Source: Clostridiales bacterium (lineage in GTDB: Bacteria; Bacillota; Clostridia; Oscillospirales; Oscillospiraceae). Taken from it: a stretch of 51,048 nt of DNA. Numbering within the stretch: position 1 is the first letter of the stretch; the number at the start of each line of letters is the position of its first letter. Shown here piece after piece: positions 24,873 to 33,391 of this stretch. The stretch lies in the NCBI GenBank assembly GCA_004551945.1, contig SFPN01000014.1, positions 1 to 51,048 on the forward strand, in the 5' to 3' direction. The notes under the pieces were generated by a model. It was not told where the DNA came from. It saw only the letters and a list, made by a program, of their open reading frames with translations, and did no database searches. Made by a program: the position numbers and the translations under genes.

Positions 24873-27248
24873 TTATGCGGCATACTTTCCGCCGGTGGCC
24901 CGGTCGAAGAGAAGCTCCAGCCCCTCCAGGGCCTTGTTCAGCAGCCAGATGACGGAGGGGATCAGCAGGATGAACACTGTCAGCACCAGGTAGCTGCCGA
25001 AGGACAGGGGAGACAGGGAGAAGAGCCCGGGCATGAACCGGACAATGAACAGCAGGAACAAAATGAGAGCCGTCATCATCCCCACGTGCAGCTTGTTCAC
25101 CGGCTTTGCCACCTTCCAGACCATGAAGAAGCCCACAACAGTTACCAGCAGGGCGGTGATGGTGGAGATTTCGTCGCCGCTGATCTGGAACGCCTGCTGG
25201 AAGAGCAGGACAAAGATGATAATGAACAGATCGGTAAAGGCGGCGGGCAGCGCCCGGACAATGGCGTTTCGCAGGAACTTGCCGCTGACCAGATCCTCGT
25301 TGGGCTCCAGGGCCAGGACGAAGGAGGGGATGCCGATGGACACCAGGCTCATGAGGGTCAGCTGGGAGGGGGTTAAGGGATAGGAGAACACGGCGGTGAT
25401 GGAGATAATCGCCAGGATCAGGGAGAAGATATTTTTCACCAGATACAGGGAGGCAGACCGCTCAATGTTGTTGATGACCCGGCGGCCCTCTGCCACCACA
25501 GCGGGCATGGAGGAAAAGTCCGAGTTCATGAGCACCAGGTCGGAGATCTGGGCGGCCACGTCGCTGCCCGAGGCCATGGCGATGCTGCAATCGGCCTCCT
25601 TCAGGGCCAGCACATCGTTGACCCCGTCGCCGGTCATGGCCACCGTGTGGCCCTCCTCCTGAAGGGCCTGGACCAGCAGCTTTTTCTGGTTGGGCTTCAC
25701 CCGGCCGAAGACGTTGCAGGTTTCGCAGGCGGCCTGGATGTCCTCGTAGGTCTCCAGGGTGGAGGCATCCACATACTTGTCCGCCCCTTCAATGCCCGCC
25801 TCAGCGGCGGCAGCGGAAACGGTCACCGGGTTGTCCCCGGAGATGACCTTCACGGTCACCCCCTGGTCCCGGAAGTACTGGAAGGTGGCCTTGGCGGTCT
25901 CCCGCACGGGATTTTTCAGCCGGGCGAAGGCCAGGGGGACCGGGGAGGCAATGCCCCGGCCGTTGGGGCCGGGCTTGCAGGCGGCGAAGAGCAGCACCCG
26001 GCTGCCGTCCGCCATAGCTTTCTCCGCCGCGGGTTGATAGGAGGCATAAGCCGGCCCCAGGATAAACTCCGGCGCCCCCAGCACATAGCTCTCCTCGGGG
26101 CTGAAGGAGACGGCGCTGTATTTGGTCTCCGAGGAGAACCCCAGAACCCGGGCGGCCTTCCGCGCCCCTTCCTTTTTCAGGGCCTTCTGGAGGGCCTGCA
26201 TGGTCTCGTTGTCCGGCTCCATGTTGGAGACGAAGTCAGACAGCAGCCGTTCGATTTGCGCCGTTGTTACCCGGTCAGTCAGAGGGATGAGGCCCAGATA
26301 GGCCATCTCCGGCTGGGTGATGGTGCCGGTCTTGTCCACGCACAGCACGTCCACCCGGGCCAGGGTCTCGGTGCACTTCAGGTCCTGGACCAGGGTCTGG
26401 CGGGTGGCCAGCCGGGCCACGCTGGCGGCTAGGGCCACGCTCACCAGCAGGTAGAGCCCTTCGGGGATCATGCCGATGACCGCCGCGGCAGTGGTCTCGA
26501 TGCCCTCCCGGACCGACAGCCCCAGCAGGGAGGTCTGCCGGTAAAAGAGCAGGACCCCGATGGGGACGATGAGAATGCCGATGGCGATGAGCAGCCGGTT
26601 TAAGGAGCGCATCATCCCCGGCAGGTGGCTTTTCTTGGACTTTTTGGCCTCGTTGGTGAGCTTGGCGGCGTAGGACTCCGCCCCCACCCGGGTGAGGGAA
26701 GCGGTGCACTTGCCGGAGACCACGAAGCTGCCGGAGAGCAGATCATCCCCCGGCCCCTTGGAAATTTCGTCGGACTCGCCGGTGATGAGGGACTCGTTCA
26801 CCTGCACGGAGCCGGAAACCACCCGAGCGTCTGCGGAGATCTGGTTGCCGGCGGCCAGAATCACCAGGTCGTCCTGGACCAGCTCTCCGGTGGAGACAGA
26901 CAGGGGCCTCCCATCCCGGATCACATGGGCCTTGGGGGAGGAGAGCAGGGAAAGGGCGTCCAGCTTTTTCTTGGAGTGCAGCTCCTGGATGATGCCGATG
27001 GCAGTGTTGGCCGCTACCACCAGAAGGAAAATCAGTTCATCATAGGAGCGCACGGCAATGAGAAAGCCGGCGATGATGAAAAAGATCAGGTTAAAGAAGG
27101 AAAAGCAGTTTTCCAGCACGATTCGCCGCACGGACTTGGTGGGAGATTCCGGCGGTGTGTTCACCTGCCCGGCCTGGATTCGCTTCTGAACCTGGGCGGC
27201 GGTGAGTCCCCGTTCGGGGTAGCCGGGGGAATAGGAGTTTGAGGGCAT
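24873..27248 (-). CDS. cation-translocating P-type ATPase, CtpE-like
   Basis: A 791-residue membrane pump. TGES lies at residues 156-159 (actuator domain), PEGL at 262-265 in the fourth transmembrane helix, DKTGTIT with the phosphorylated Asp at 305, and TGDGVNDVLALKEAD near 575. There is no N-terminal heavy-metal domain and no CPC motif. The PEGL helix followed by LATRQTLVQ resembles the CtpE group, for which Ca2+ transport has been proposed; the ion here is an inference. ATG at 27248 follows GGAGG; 25 codons further upstream are open but lack support. Confidence 0.85.
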   Translation of the reverse strand: MPSNSYSPGYPERGLTAAQVQKRIQAGQVNTPPESPTKSVRRIVLENCFSFFNLIFFIIAGFLIAVRSYDELIFLLVVAANTAIGIIQELHSKKKLDALSLLSSPKAHVIRDGRPLSVSTGELVQDDLVILAAGNQISADARVVSGSVQVNESLITGESDEISKGPGDDLLSGSFVVSGKCTASLTRVGAESYAAKLTNEAKKSKKSHLPGMMRSLNRLLIAIGILIVPIGVLLFYRQTSLLGLSVREGIETTAAAVIGMIPEGLYLLVSVALAASVARLATRQTLVQDLKCTETLARVDVLCVDKTGTITQPEMAYLGLIPLTDRVTTAQIERLLSDFVSNMEPDNETMQALQKALKKEGARKAARVLGFSSETKYSAVSFSPEESYVLGAPEFILGPAYASYQPAAEKAMADGSRVLLFAACKPGPNGRGIASPVPLAFARLKNPVRETAKATFQYFRDQGVTVKVISGDNPVTVSAAAAEAGIEGADKYVDASTLETYEDIQAACETCNVFGRVKPNQKKLLVQALQEEGHTVAMTGDGVNDVLALKEADCSIAMASGSDVAAQISDLVLMNSDFSSMPAVVAEGRRVINNIERSASLYLVKNIFSLILAIISITAVFSYPLTPSQLTLMSLVSIGIPSFVLALEPNEDLVSGKFLRNAIVRALPAAFTDLFIIIFVLLFQQAFQISGDEISTITALLVTVVGFFMVWKVAKPVNKLHVGMMTALILFLLFIVRFMPGLFSLSPLSFGSYLVLTVFILLIPSVIWLLNKALEGLELLFDRATGGKYAA

Positions 27249-27350
27249 AGGCGACGCCTCCGCTTTCTGGGGAAGAATTTTGCAAATGCAGGGAACCGGA
27301 GGTCCCATAGAACATACATTCATTGGGCCTCCGGTGTCCGAAGCAAGATC

Positions 27351-27379
27351 AGTATACTATTTTTCGCGGATTATGGCAA
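27351..27379 (-). promoter_or_regulatory. promoter of the P-type ATPase gene
   Basis: On the minus strand, TTGCCA (27374-27379), a 17-nt spacer and TATACT (27351-27356). Confidence 0.65.
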
Positions 27380-27416
27380 TCCTATCGGTTCTCGCGGGAA
27401 AAAAGTTTACAATTTC

Positions 27417-28796
27417 TTATTTCCCGGCTGCCGCCTGCTGTCCGCAGCCAGCGCAGGCGTGGGAGCAATCCCACAGCTTCTGAGCGGTGGCAGACCAGTT
27501 TTCTGCGTAGGGAACGCACTTGTCGCACAGGGTGTCCACGTCCTCCAGGGCGGTCACGTCGCTGGGGTGGGCGCCGGACTTGTGGATCATCTCCCGCAGC
27601 TTGTCGGGGTTCTCCAGCATGGGGCAGGGACGAAGCATGTTGTCGTTGAAGGGCTGGCCGTCATGATACGCCATGAACAGGGGGGAGCACAGGGCCTCCA
27701 GCAGGGTCTTCTCCCGGATGTTGGAGTCGGAGTAGTGGATGAACACGCAGGGGTCGCAGTCGCCGTTGGCGTTGATGTGAAGGTAACGGCGTCCGCCGGC
27801 GATGCAGCCGCCCACGTACTCGCCGTCGTTCTGGAAGTCCATGGCGAAGATGGCCTTCTTGCCCCGGAGGGTGCGGATCTGGTGGTACATGTACTCTCTC
27901 TGCTCGGGAGTGGGGAGCAGCTCGGGGGCGGCGTCGCTGCCCACAGGCATATAGTGGAAGTACCAGGCGAAGAAAGCGCCCCATTCCACCAGCTGGTCCA
28001 GATACTCCTCGGAGCTGACGGTCTCGATGTTCTGGCTGGTGTAGCAGATGGAGGTGCCGAAGGGCAGGCGCTTGGACTTGAGCAGTGCCATGGCCTTGTG
28101 AACCTTCTGGAAGGTGCCCTGGCCGCGGCGGGCGTCGGTGGTCTCCTCGTAGCCCTCCACGCTGATGACGGGGACGAAGTTCTTCACCCGCAGCATGTCG
28201 TTGGCAAACTCCTCGTCAATGAGGGTGGCGTTGGTGAAGCACATGAAGATGGCGTCGTTGTGCTTCTCGCAGAGCTTAATCAGGTCCTTCTTCCGGACCA
28301 GAGGCTCGCCGCCGGTGTAGATGTAGAAATAGGTGCCCATCTCTTTGCCCTGACGGATGATGTCGTCGATCTCGTCAAAGGTCAGGTTCAGCTTGTTGCC
28401 GTACTCAGCGGCCCAGCAGCCCTTGCAGTGCAGGTTGCAGGCGGAAGTGGGGTCCAGCAGGATGGCCCAGGGCACGTTGCAGTTGTACTTTTTCCGGTAC
28501 TCGTCCTGCTTCTTCCAGCCGGTGATGCTGGCGTTCAGGAAGAAGTTGGACAGCAGGGTCTCTGCAAAGCCCACATCCATCTCGGTCATGATCCGCATAA
28601 CCAGCTTGTGGGAGGTGCAGTTTTCGTCGTTGATGGCGTCGCGGATGGCCTGGCGCTGACGGGGGAAGCTCTCGGGGCCGTCTCCTGCGAATTTGTCCAC
28701 CATGTCCATTACCTTGGACAGGTTCTTTATAGGATCCTTTTCAATGTAAGAAAAGGCGTGATCAATTGCAAACTTTTTGATACTGTTGCCGAGCAT
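27417..28796 (-). CDS. radical SAM protein of unknown function
   Basis: The 459-residue protein has the radical SAM cluster motif CNLHCKGC with Cys 120, 124 and 127, and a YTGGEPL segment near 158. An N-terminal helical region of about 110 residues precedes it. Several Cys pairs lie in the C-terminal third (CDPCVF, CDKC, and CSHACAGCGQQ at the very end), suggesting one or more auxiliary Fe-S clusters as in SPASM-type proteins. It has no peptide substrate gene beside it. Its own promoter has a perfect -10. I recognise it as widespread in Firmicutes but know no function for it. Confidence 0.85.
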   Translation of the reverse strand: MLGNSIKKFAIDHAFSYIEKDPIKNLSKVMDMVDKFAGDGPESFPRQRQAIRDAINDENCTSHKLVMRIMTEMDVGFAETLLSNFFLNASITGWKKQDEYRKKYNCNVPWAILLDPTSACNLHCKGCWAAEYGNKLNLTFDEIDDIIRQGKEMGTYFYIYTGGEPLVRKKDLIKLCEKHNDAIFMCFTNATLIDEEFANDMLRVKNFVPVISVEGYEETTDARRGQGTFQKVHKAMALLKSKRLPFGTSICYTSQNIETVSSEEYLDQLVEWGAFFAWYFHYMPVGSDAAPELLPTPEQREYMYHQIRTLRGKKAIFAMDFQNDGEYVGGCIAGGRRYLHINANGDCDPCVFIHYSDSNIREKTLLEALCSPLFMAYHDGQPFNDNMLRPCPMLENPDKLREMIHKSGAHPSDVTALEDVDTLCDKCVPYAENWSATAQKLWDCSHACAGCGQQAAAGK

Positions 28797-28825
28797 ACGA
28801 ATCTCCTCCTTCTAGTGTGTTCACC

Positions 28826-28854
28826 ATTATAACGCGATGGATTTGCTTTTGCAA
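28826..28854 (-). promoter_or_regulatory. promoter of the radical SAM gene
   Basis: On the minus strand, TTGCAA (28849-28854), a 17-nt spacer and a perfect TATAAT (28826-28831), then AGAAGGAGGAG before the start codon. Confidence 0.75.
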
Positions 28855-28931
28855 GCAAAAATCTTACAAAAGTCCTTTGGAAAACTCAGGAAAATGGAAA
28901 AAAGGGCTGCATATTGTAAAAAATGAAAAAT

Positions 28932-28960
28932 TTGAAAAGACAACAAAGATGTGTTAGGAT
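28932..28960 (+). promoter_or_regulatory. promoter of the DUF2461 gene
   Basis: TTGAAA (28932-28937), a 17-nt spacer and TAGGAT (28955-28960), divergent from the radical SAM promoter. Confidence 0.55.
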
Positions 28961-29027
28961 CTAAATCAGACAAATACTCCGGGCGTGACTGGGACCGGTG
29001 TCCGGGGAGGAAAAAGGAGGATGGATC

Positions 29028-29693
29028 ATGTTTCAAGGATTTTCCGAGGAAACCACCCAGTTTCTCTGGGGCATCCGGTTCAACAATGAGAAGCCCTGGT
29101 TTGAAGCCCACAAGCAGCACTACCTGGACTATGTGCAGGCCCCCCTGCGGGAGCTGGCTCAGGAGGTGTACGAGGGGTTTTCCGCCGCCCATCCGGAGCA
29201 GCCTCTGATGATGCGGATCAGCCGGATCTATCGGGACGCCCGCCGTCTCTACGGCCGGGGTCCCTATAAGAGCCACCTGTGGTTTAACCTGCGGATGGCC
29301 GGGGAGGACTGGGCCCGGATGCCCGCCTTCTGGTTTGGGATTCATCCGGCGGGGTACAGCTACGGCATGGGGGTTTTTGATGCCCGTCCCGCTGACATGG
29401 CCAAGTTCCGGGCCGCCATCGACCGGGACCCCGGGCCCATGCTGGCCCTGGCCCAGAACTTTGCCCGGCAGGACCGCTTTGTTCTGGACGCAGAGGAATA
29501 TAAGCGGTCCAAGGGGAACCCGCCTGCGCCTCTGGACCAGTGGTACAACCGGAAGGGGATCGAGCTGACCTGCCAGCGGCCCATCGACAGCCTGCTCTAC
29601 AGCCGGGATCTGCTGGACGATATCCTTACAGGATATGAAGCCCTGATGCCATATTATCACTACTTTGCCGCGCTGTTTCGCCGGGAGGAATAA
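29028..29693 (+). CDS. DUF2461 family protein
   Basis: The 221-residue protein matches DUF2461 (TIGR02453): FLWGIRFNNEKPWFEAHKQHY near residue 10, RIYRDARRL near 66, and GPYKSHLWFNL near 78. Function is unknown. AAAAGGAGG precedes the ATG at 29028; an out-of-frame ATG at 29021 and a start 10 codons earlier are less well placed. It lies alone between the radical SAM gene and repeat copy B. Confidence 0.88.
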   Translation: MFQGFSEETTQFLWGIRFNNEKPWFEAHKQHYLDYVQAPLRELAQEVYEGFSAAHPEQPLMMRISRIYRDARRLYGRGPYKSHLWFNLRMAGEDWARMPAFWFGIHPAGYSYGMGVFDARPADMAKFRAAIDRDPGPMLALAQNFARQDRFVLDAEEYKRSKGNPPAPLDQWYNRKGIELTCQRPIDSLLYSRDLLDDILTGYEALMPYYHYFAALFRREE

Positions 29694-29729
29694 CCTTATA
29701 TTATAATGTTGAGTTTCGACGCTGTAATA

Positions 29730-29876
29730 CTGATTCTTGATTCAAAAAATGGAATCAAGAATCCCGTGTGATGCGCACACTCGCATCGTGCTCACGCACG
29801 CTGCGCCGTCTCATGCAGTTCTTGACGCGCTTTGCGCGATAAAAAGCTTTGAATGTTTTTTATCAAGAACTAGTAT
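29730..29876 (-). repeat. ~147-bp structured repeat, copy B (inverted relative to copy A)
   Basis: Its reverse complement begins ATACTAGTTCTTGATAAAAA and matches copy A (22098-22243) nearly throughout. Differences include AACATT for GCTTT in the first hairpin and GAGTGTGCGCATC for GCGTGTGCGCAGC in the middle. Confidence 0.85.
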
Positions 29877-29907
29877 AACGGCGAAACAAATTGCTTTCGA
29901 CAGGGTT

Positions 29908-29946
29908 ATGCCCGGGAGCGGCCAAATGGGCCGCTCCCGGGCATTT
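29908..29946 (+). terminator. strong hairpin terminator after DUF2461/repeat B
   Basis: A perfect 16-bp stem (29908-29923 with 29929-29944) with a 5-nt loop, followed by TTCTTTTCTG on the plus strand. It may also hinder readthrough from the minus-strand cluster, but lacks a U-run in that direction. Confidence 0.7.
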
Positions 29947-29954
29947 CTTTTCTG

Positions 29955-31241
29955 TCAGGTTGCGCTGGCAGCGGGGGCGCTGCCGGCGTTGTCATATTCC
30001 TCGCCCAGGATGGTGTGGCAGCCATCCAGGGCGTATTTCAGCTTTTCGTACACATTGGCGGAGACCAGGGAGGTGTTCCCGGACTCATAGGCGCTCATGC
30101 CTGCGTGCACATCCAGGATGCAGTACTGGTCCTGGACGCTGGCGCCCCGGTTGTACACCAGCAGGGGTACATAGCTCACGTTGGTGACGGTGGTGTCGCC
30201 GGTTTCAAAGTTTTTGGTGAGCTCCAGGTTCAGGATGGCAGTGGTGTCGGTGTAGTTCACGTTGACGGTGGCAGGGCTTTGGTTGGAGACGAAGTTCCCC
30301 AGGGAGTAGCACACAAAGCCGGTCCGCTGGCTGCCGTCAGAGAGAGTCACCGTCCGCGCCTCCATGGGCTGGGGCACGTGGGAGTGGCTGCCCAGGATCA
30401 GGTCGGCCCCGTTTTCAATGAGGAAGTCAGCCACCTGCTCCTGGTAGGCGTTCTGGGTGGTCTGGTACTCGATGCCCCAGTGTATCATCACCGCGATCAG
30501 GTCTGCCCCCAGACCCTTGGCATAGGACAGCTCGCTGGAGAGCTTGGCCTCGTCCAGGGTGACGCATTCAGCGGCGTAGTCGGTGTTGAACCGGTTCAGG
30601 CAGAAGTCGTTTTCGGCGCTGATGGGGATGCCGTTTGTGCCGTAGGAGTAGCCCAGGAAGGCAACGGAGATGCCGCCCACGTCCACCACCTCCACGCCCT
30701 TGTTGGCGTCATACTCCGCCTGGGTGCGGAAGGAGCCCACATGCTTCAGCTGGGCGGCGTCCAGGGTGTCCAGGGTGCGGCAGACGCCGCTGAACCCCTT
30801 GTCCATGCTGTGGTTGTTGGCGGAGGTCACCAGGTCAAAGCCGATGGTTTTCAGGTCGTAGGCCAAAGCGTCCGGGGCGCAGAACTGGGGATACCCGGAA
30901 TAGGGCGGCCCGTTGAGGGTGGTTTCAAAGTTGGCCACCGCGTAGTCAGCGCTCTCAATCCAGGGCTTGACATACTGGAAGCAGGGCAGGTAGCTGTAAG
31001 TATCGGTGGCGGCGTCGTAGGCGTCGTTGGTTTGGGGAGAATGGCTCATCACGTCTCCGCACACCGCCAGGGTGGCGGTGATGGGATCGGGGGTCTCGGC
31101 AGGCTCCTGCTGGACCTGACCGCTTGATTCTTCCCCTCCGGAAGAACCAGCGGGAGCAGACTTTTCGTGGCGGAGTCCCAGGAACACCAGCAGGACGCAC
31201 AGGACCACCAGGATCAGGGCGGTGAGCAGCTTCTTGTTCAT
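29955..31241 (-). CDS. CapA family (poly-gamma-glutamate synthesis-like) protein
   Basis: The 428-residue protein has an N-terminal membrane anchor (about residues 4-23) and a low-complexity Ser/Glu linker, then a CapA-type metallophosphatase-fold domain with VCGDVMSH near 60, NFETTL near 100, TSANNHSMDKG near 140, HWGIEY near 255 and GSHSHVPQ near 282. Such domains face outside and are linked to poly-gamma-glutamate release or modification. No pgsB or pgsC is near, so a capsule role is not supported here. It follows the flavoprotein gene by 12 nt on the same strand. Confidence 0.87.
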   Translation of the reverse strand: MNKKLLTALILVVLCVLLVFLGLRHEKSAPAGSSGGEESSGQVQQEPAETPDPITATLAVCGDVMSHSPQTNDAYDAATDTYSYLPCFQYVKPWIESADYAVANFETTLNGPPYSGYPQFCAPDALAYDLKTIGFDLVTSANNHSMDKGFSGVCRTLDTLDAAQLKHVGSFRTQAEYDANKGVEVVDVGGISVAFLGYSYGTNGIPISAENDFCLNRFNTDYAAECVTLDEAKLSSELSYAKGLGADLIAVMIHWGIEYQTTQNAYQEQVADFLIENGADLILGSHSHVPQPMEARTVTLSDGSQRTGFVCYSLGNFVSNQSPATVNVNYTDTTAILNLELTKNFETGDTTVTNVSYVPLLVYNRGASVQDQYCILDVHAGMSAYESGNTSLVSANVYEKLKYALDGCHTILGEEYDNAGSAPAASAT

Positions 31242-31253
31242 AGGTCCCTCCCT

Positions 31254-31880
31254 TCAGCGGACGAAGTTGGTAAAAACTTTTCGGGGCAGCTCTGACTGGG
31301 GGATCTGGGCCTTGCCGGCCTCCAGGACCTTCATCAGATAGGCCATGCTCTGGGCCAGCACCTGAACGGTCTGGACCCCCTCGGCGTCCTGGAGCACCTC
31401 CCCGGGCTTGTTGCCGTAGGCCAGGGGCCAGTACAGGGAGCCGGGCATCACCATCTGAGCGTAGTTCAGGTAGTGAACCAGCTCGTCGATGGCGTTTACC
31501 GCCCCGGCCCGGCGGGCCACCACCAGGGGCGCGCCCACCTTAAACCGCAGCTGGCGGCCGTTGTTCATGTCGATGCAACCGATCCGGTCCATGAAGCAGC
31601 GCATCCCGCTGGTGATGGAGGCAAAGTAGACCGGGGAGCCGAAGACCACTCCGTCGCCCTGAATCAGGCGCTGGTACATCTCGTTAAGTCCGTCGTCGGG
31701 CAGGGTGCAGGTGTGGGTCTTTGCACAGCGGAAGCAGCCGGAGCAGGGGGAGAGCTGGTGGCCGATGTGGAGGACCTCAAAGTCGATGCCCTCCTGGTGA
31801 AAGACCTCCCCCATCAGGTCCAGGGCCTGCCTGGTGTTTCCGTTGGCCCGGGGGCTGCCGTTGATGCCGATGATTTTCAT
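31254..31880 (-). CDS. NAD(P)H-dependent FMN reductase-like flavoprotein
   Basis: The 208-residue flavodoxin-fold protein begins MKIIGINGSPRANGNTRQAL, the FMN phosphate-binding loop of the NADPH-dependent FMN reductase family. A CSGCFRCAKTHTC cluster near residues 45-60 and VFGSPVYFASITSGMRCFMDR near 78 are typical of iron-sulfur flavoprotein relatives. The ATG at 31880 follows AAGGAGA; eleven upstream codons are not needed. It lies 29 nt after the hexokinase-like gene and 12 nt before capA, suggesting a three-gene operon. The substrate is unknown. Confidence 0.85.
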   Translation of the reverse strand: MKIIGINGSPRANGNTRQALDLMGEVFHQEGIDFEVLHIGHQLSPCSGCFRCAKTHTCTLPDDGLNEMYQRLIQGDGVVFGSPVYFASITSGMRCFMDRIGCIDMNNGRQLRFKVGAPLVVARRAGAVNAIDELVHYLNYAQMVMPGSLYWPLAYGNKPGEVLQDAEGVQTVQVLAQSMAYLMKVLEAGKAQIPQSELPRKVFTNFVR

Positions 31881-31909
31881 GGCGGTTCTCCTTTTTGTTT
31901 TTTTGGTGG

Positions 31910-33202
31910 TCAAGGGTTGTACAGGGCAGCGGCAGCAGCGCCCACGGCGGGCATCTGCTGGCCGGTGCAGAGGATGAGGTGGTGTCCCAAGGTGTCCCGG
32001 GTGAAGTCAGCCAGTTGGGCTTCCAGGCGGCTGCGGAGGGCGGGCAGCTCCAGGGCAGGGCCCCAGGCGCCCACACAGGCGGGGGAAGCGGGGTCCTTGC
32101 CAGCCCCGGCAAACTGGGCTGCCGCCGAGACCATGGCGCAGACCAGCCGGGCGGCCCGGTCCAACACGGCCTGGGCCACCACCAAGCCTACCTCCCGGTC
32201 CTCCGGTTCCCGGCAGAAGTGGGCGATGGTGCCTCCCGCCTCCGGGTCGTTCAGAAAGTCCAGCACAGAGGCCAGGTCCAGGGTGGTGAGGGAGAGAATG
32301 TCCCGGCTGCACCCGAAGGACAGCAGCTTGCGCTCGGCGGCCTTGATCATCACCAGCCGGAAGGTGTCCCCCAGATAATCAGTAGAGGTGGTTTTCAGCA
32401 GCAGATCCTGGCCGGGGGCGTAGCAATCTCGGTCCTTGGGCAGATCCGCCAGGCCGAAGGGCACCCCTTCAAAGCTGGAAAAGCCCCCGTCAAAGAGCAT
32501 CAGCTGGCCGGGAATGCCCAGCCACCGCAGAACGATGCTGCCGGGGGCGGCGAAGGCCGCGTCCACATCGGTTCCCCAGGTGAGGCCCAGATAGCGGCTC
32601 TGCCCGGGCATCTCCACCCCGGCGGCCAGCTGGATTGCGTCGACCTGGCTTACCAGGACCAGGTGCAGATCAGAAAAGCCCCGGCCAGCCAGCTCATCCC
32701 GAAGGCCCGCCAGCAGGGGCTTGCCCTCATAATCGCTGACGGTCATGGTGCCGGGGAAGAGGCGGACGGCTCCGTCCCCCTTGCTGTCATAGTCCACGGG
32801 GAAGGGAAGGCACAGAACCACGTCCTTGGCCCGGTCCAGCAGAGGCTCCAGCAGCTCCGCCGCAGCGTAGATGAGGTCGGACAGGGGGGCGGGATACTCC
32901 CGCCCGGGGATGGGAAAGCGGTTCTGGTCCGAGAGGCTGGCGTTGCCGTCCTGGAAGGTGACCAGGCTCACCTGAACCTGCCGGTCGTCCCACTCCGCCA
33001 CTGCCACCGGGCGGTTCGGGGTCAGAGTTCCGAAGGGCTTTAAAAAGGTGGGGAGCATGGGGATGGAGGACTTGCCTCCGTAAAGAGAAATTCGCATTTG
33101 CGAGAGAACTTGTTGGGTCAGGGTGCGCAGATCCAGGACGTCCGGGGTCATGCAGCAGGCCCGAAGCAGGTCTTGCAGAGAATTGCGGGTGGTGCTGTTC
33201 AT
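31910..33202 (-). CDS. degenerate hexokinase-like protein (sugar kinase fold)
   Basis: I see no intact catalytic family, but the N-terminal third follows hexokinase order: SSIPMLPTF near residue 45, where hexokinases have SSLPMLPTY, then a strand ending VSLVTF near 83. In place of the phosphate-binding DAGGTNFR motif it reads AEWDDRQVQ (about 69-77). Later LVLVSQVDAIQLAAG and YLGLTWGTDVDAAF mirror the catalytic-Asp and GTGxNA segments, with changes. So this 430-residue protein may be a pseudokinase or regulatory relative. ATG at 33202 follows AGGAGG. It heads a likely operon with the flavoprotein and CapA genes. The assignment is inference from motif order only. Confidence 0.4.
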   Translation of the reverse strand: MNSTTRNSLQDLLRACCMTPDVLDLRTLTQQVLSQMRISLYGGKSSIPMLPTFLKPFGTLTPNRPVAVAEWDDRQVQVSLVTFQDGNASLSDQNRFPIPGREYPAPLSDLIYAAAELLEPLLDRAKDVVLCLPFPVDYDSKGDGAVRLFPGTMTVSDYEGKPLLAGLRDELAGRGFSDLHLVLVSQVDAIQLAAGVEMPGQSRYLGLTWGTDVDAAFAAPGSIVLRWLGIPGQLMLFDGGFSSFEGVPFGLADLPKDRDCYAPGQDLLLKTTSTDYLGDTFRLVMIKAAERKLLSFGCSRDILSLTTLDLASVLDFLNDPEAGGTIAHFCREPEDREVGLVVAQAVLDRAARLVCAMVSAAAQFAGAGKDPASPACVGAWGPALELPALRSRLEAQLADFTRDTLGHHLILCTGQQMPAVGAAAAALYNP

Positions 33203-33238
33203 GGAAGAAATGCCTCCTGCTTGTAGTATTGCTTTCCC

Positions 33239-33265
33239 ATTATAGCATCTTTTCCTGAAAGTTAA
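33239..33265 (-). promoter_or_regulatory. promoter of the hexokinase-like gene
   Basis: On the minus strand a perfect TATAAT (33239-33244) is preceded by a poor -35 around TTTAAC with 16-17 nt spacing. Confidence 0.45.
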
Positions 33266-33337
33266 AGTCCCCGGACAGCAAAAAAGGAAAGGCCGCCGCA
33301 AGAGAAAGGCCTCGCAGAGTTTCGCCGCCACAGCGGA

Positions 33338-33370
33338 GAAAAAAAGGAGACCGGCCGAAGCCGGTCTCCT
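33338..33370 (-). terminator. intrinsic terminator of the alcohol dehydrogenase gene
   Basis: An 11-bp stem (33345-33355 with 33360-33370) with a 4-nt loop, followed on the minus strand by seven T. Confidence 0.85.
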
Positions 33371-33391
33371 GACAGCATTCCTCAAAAAGGA

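Noticed and set aside
29737..30090. Plus-strand open frame running through repeat copy B
   Set aside because: The matching translation also appears from copy A in the opposite direction; it comes from the repeat sequence, then runs through a terminator and antisense to capA.
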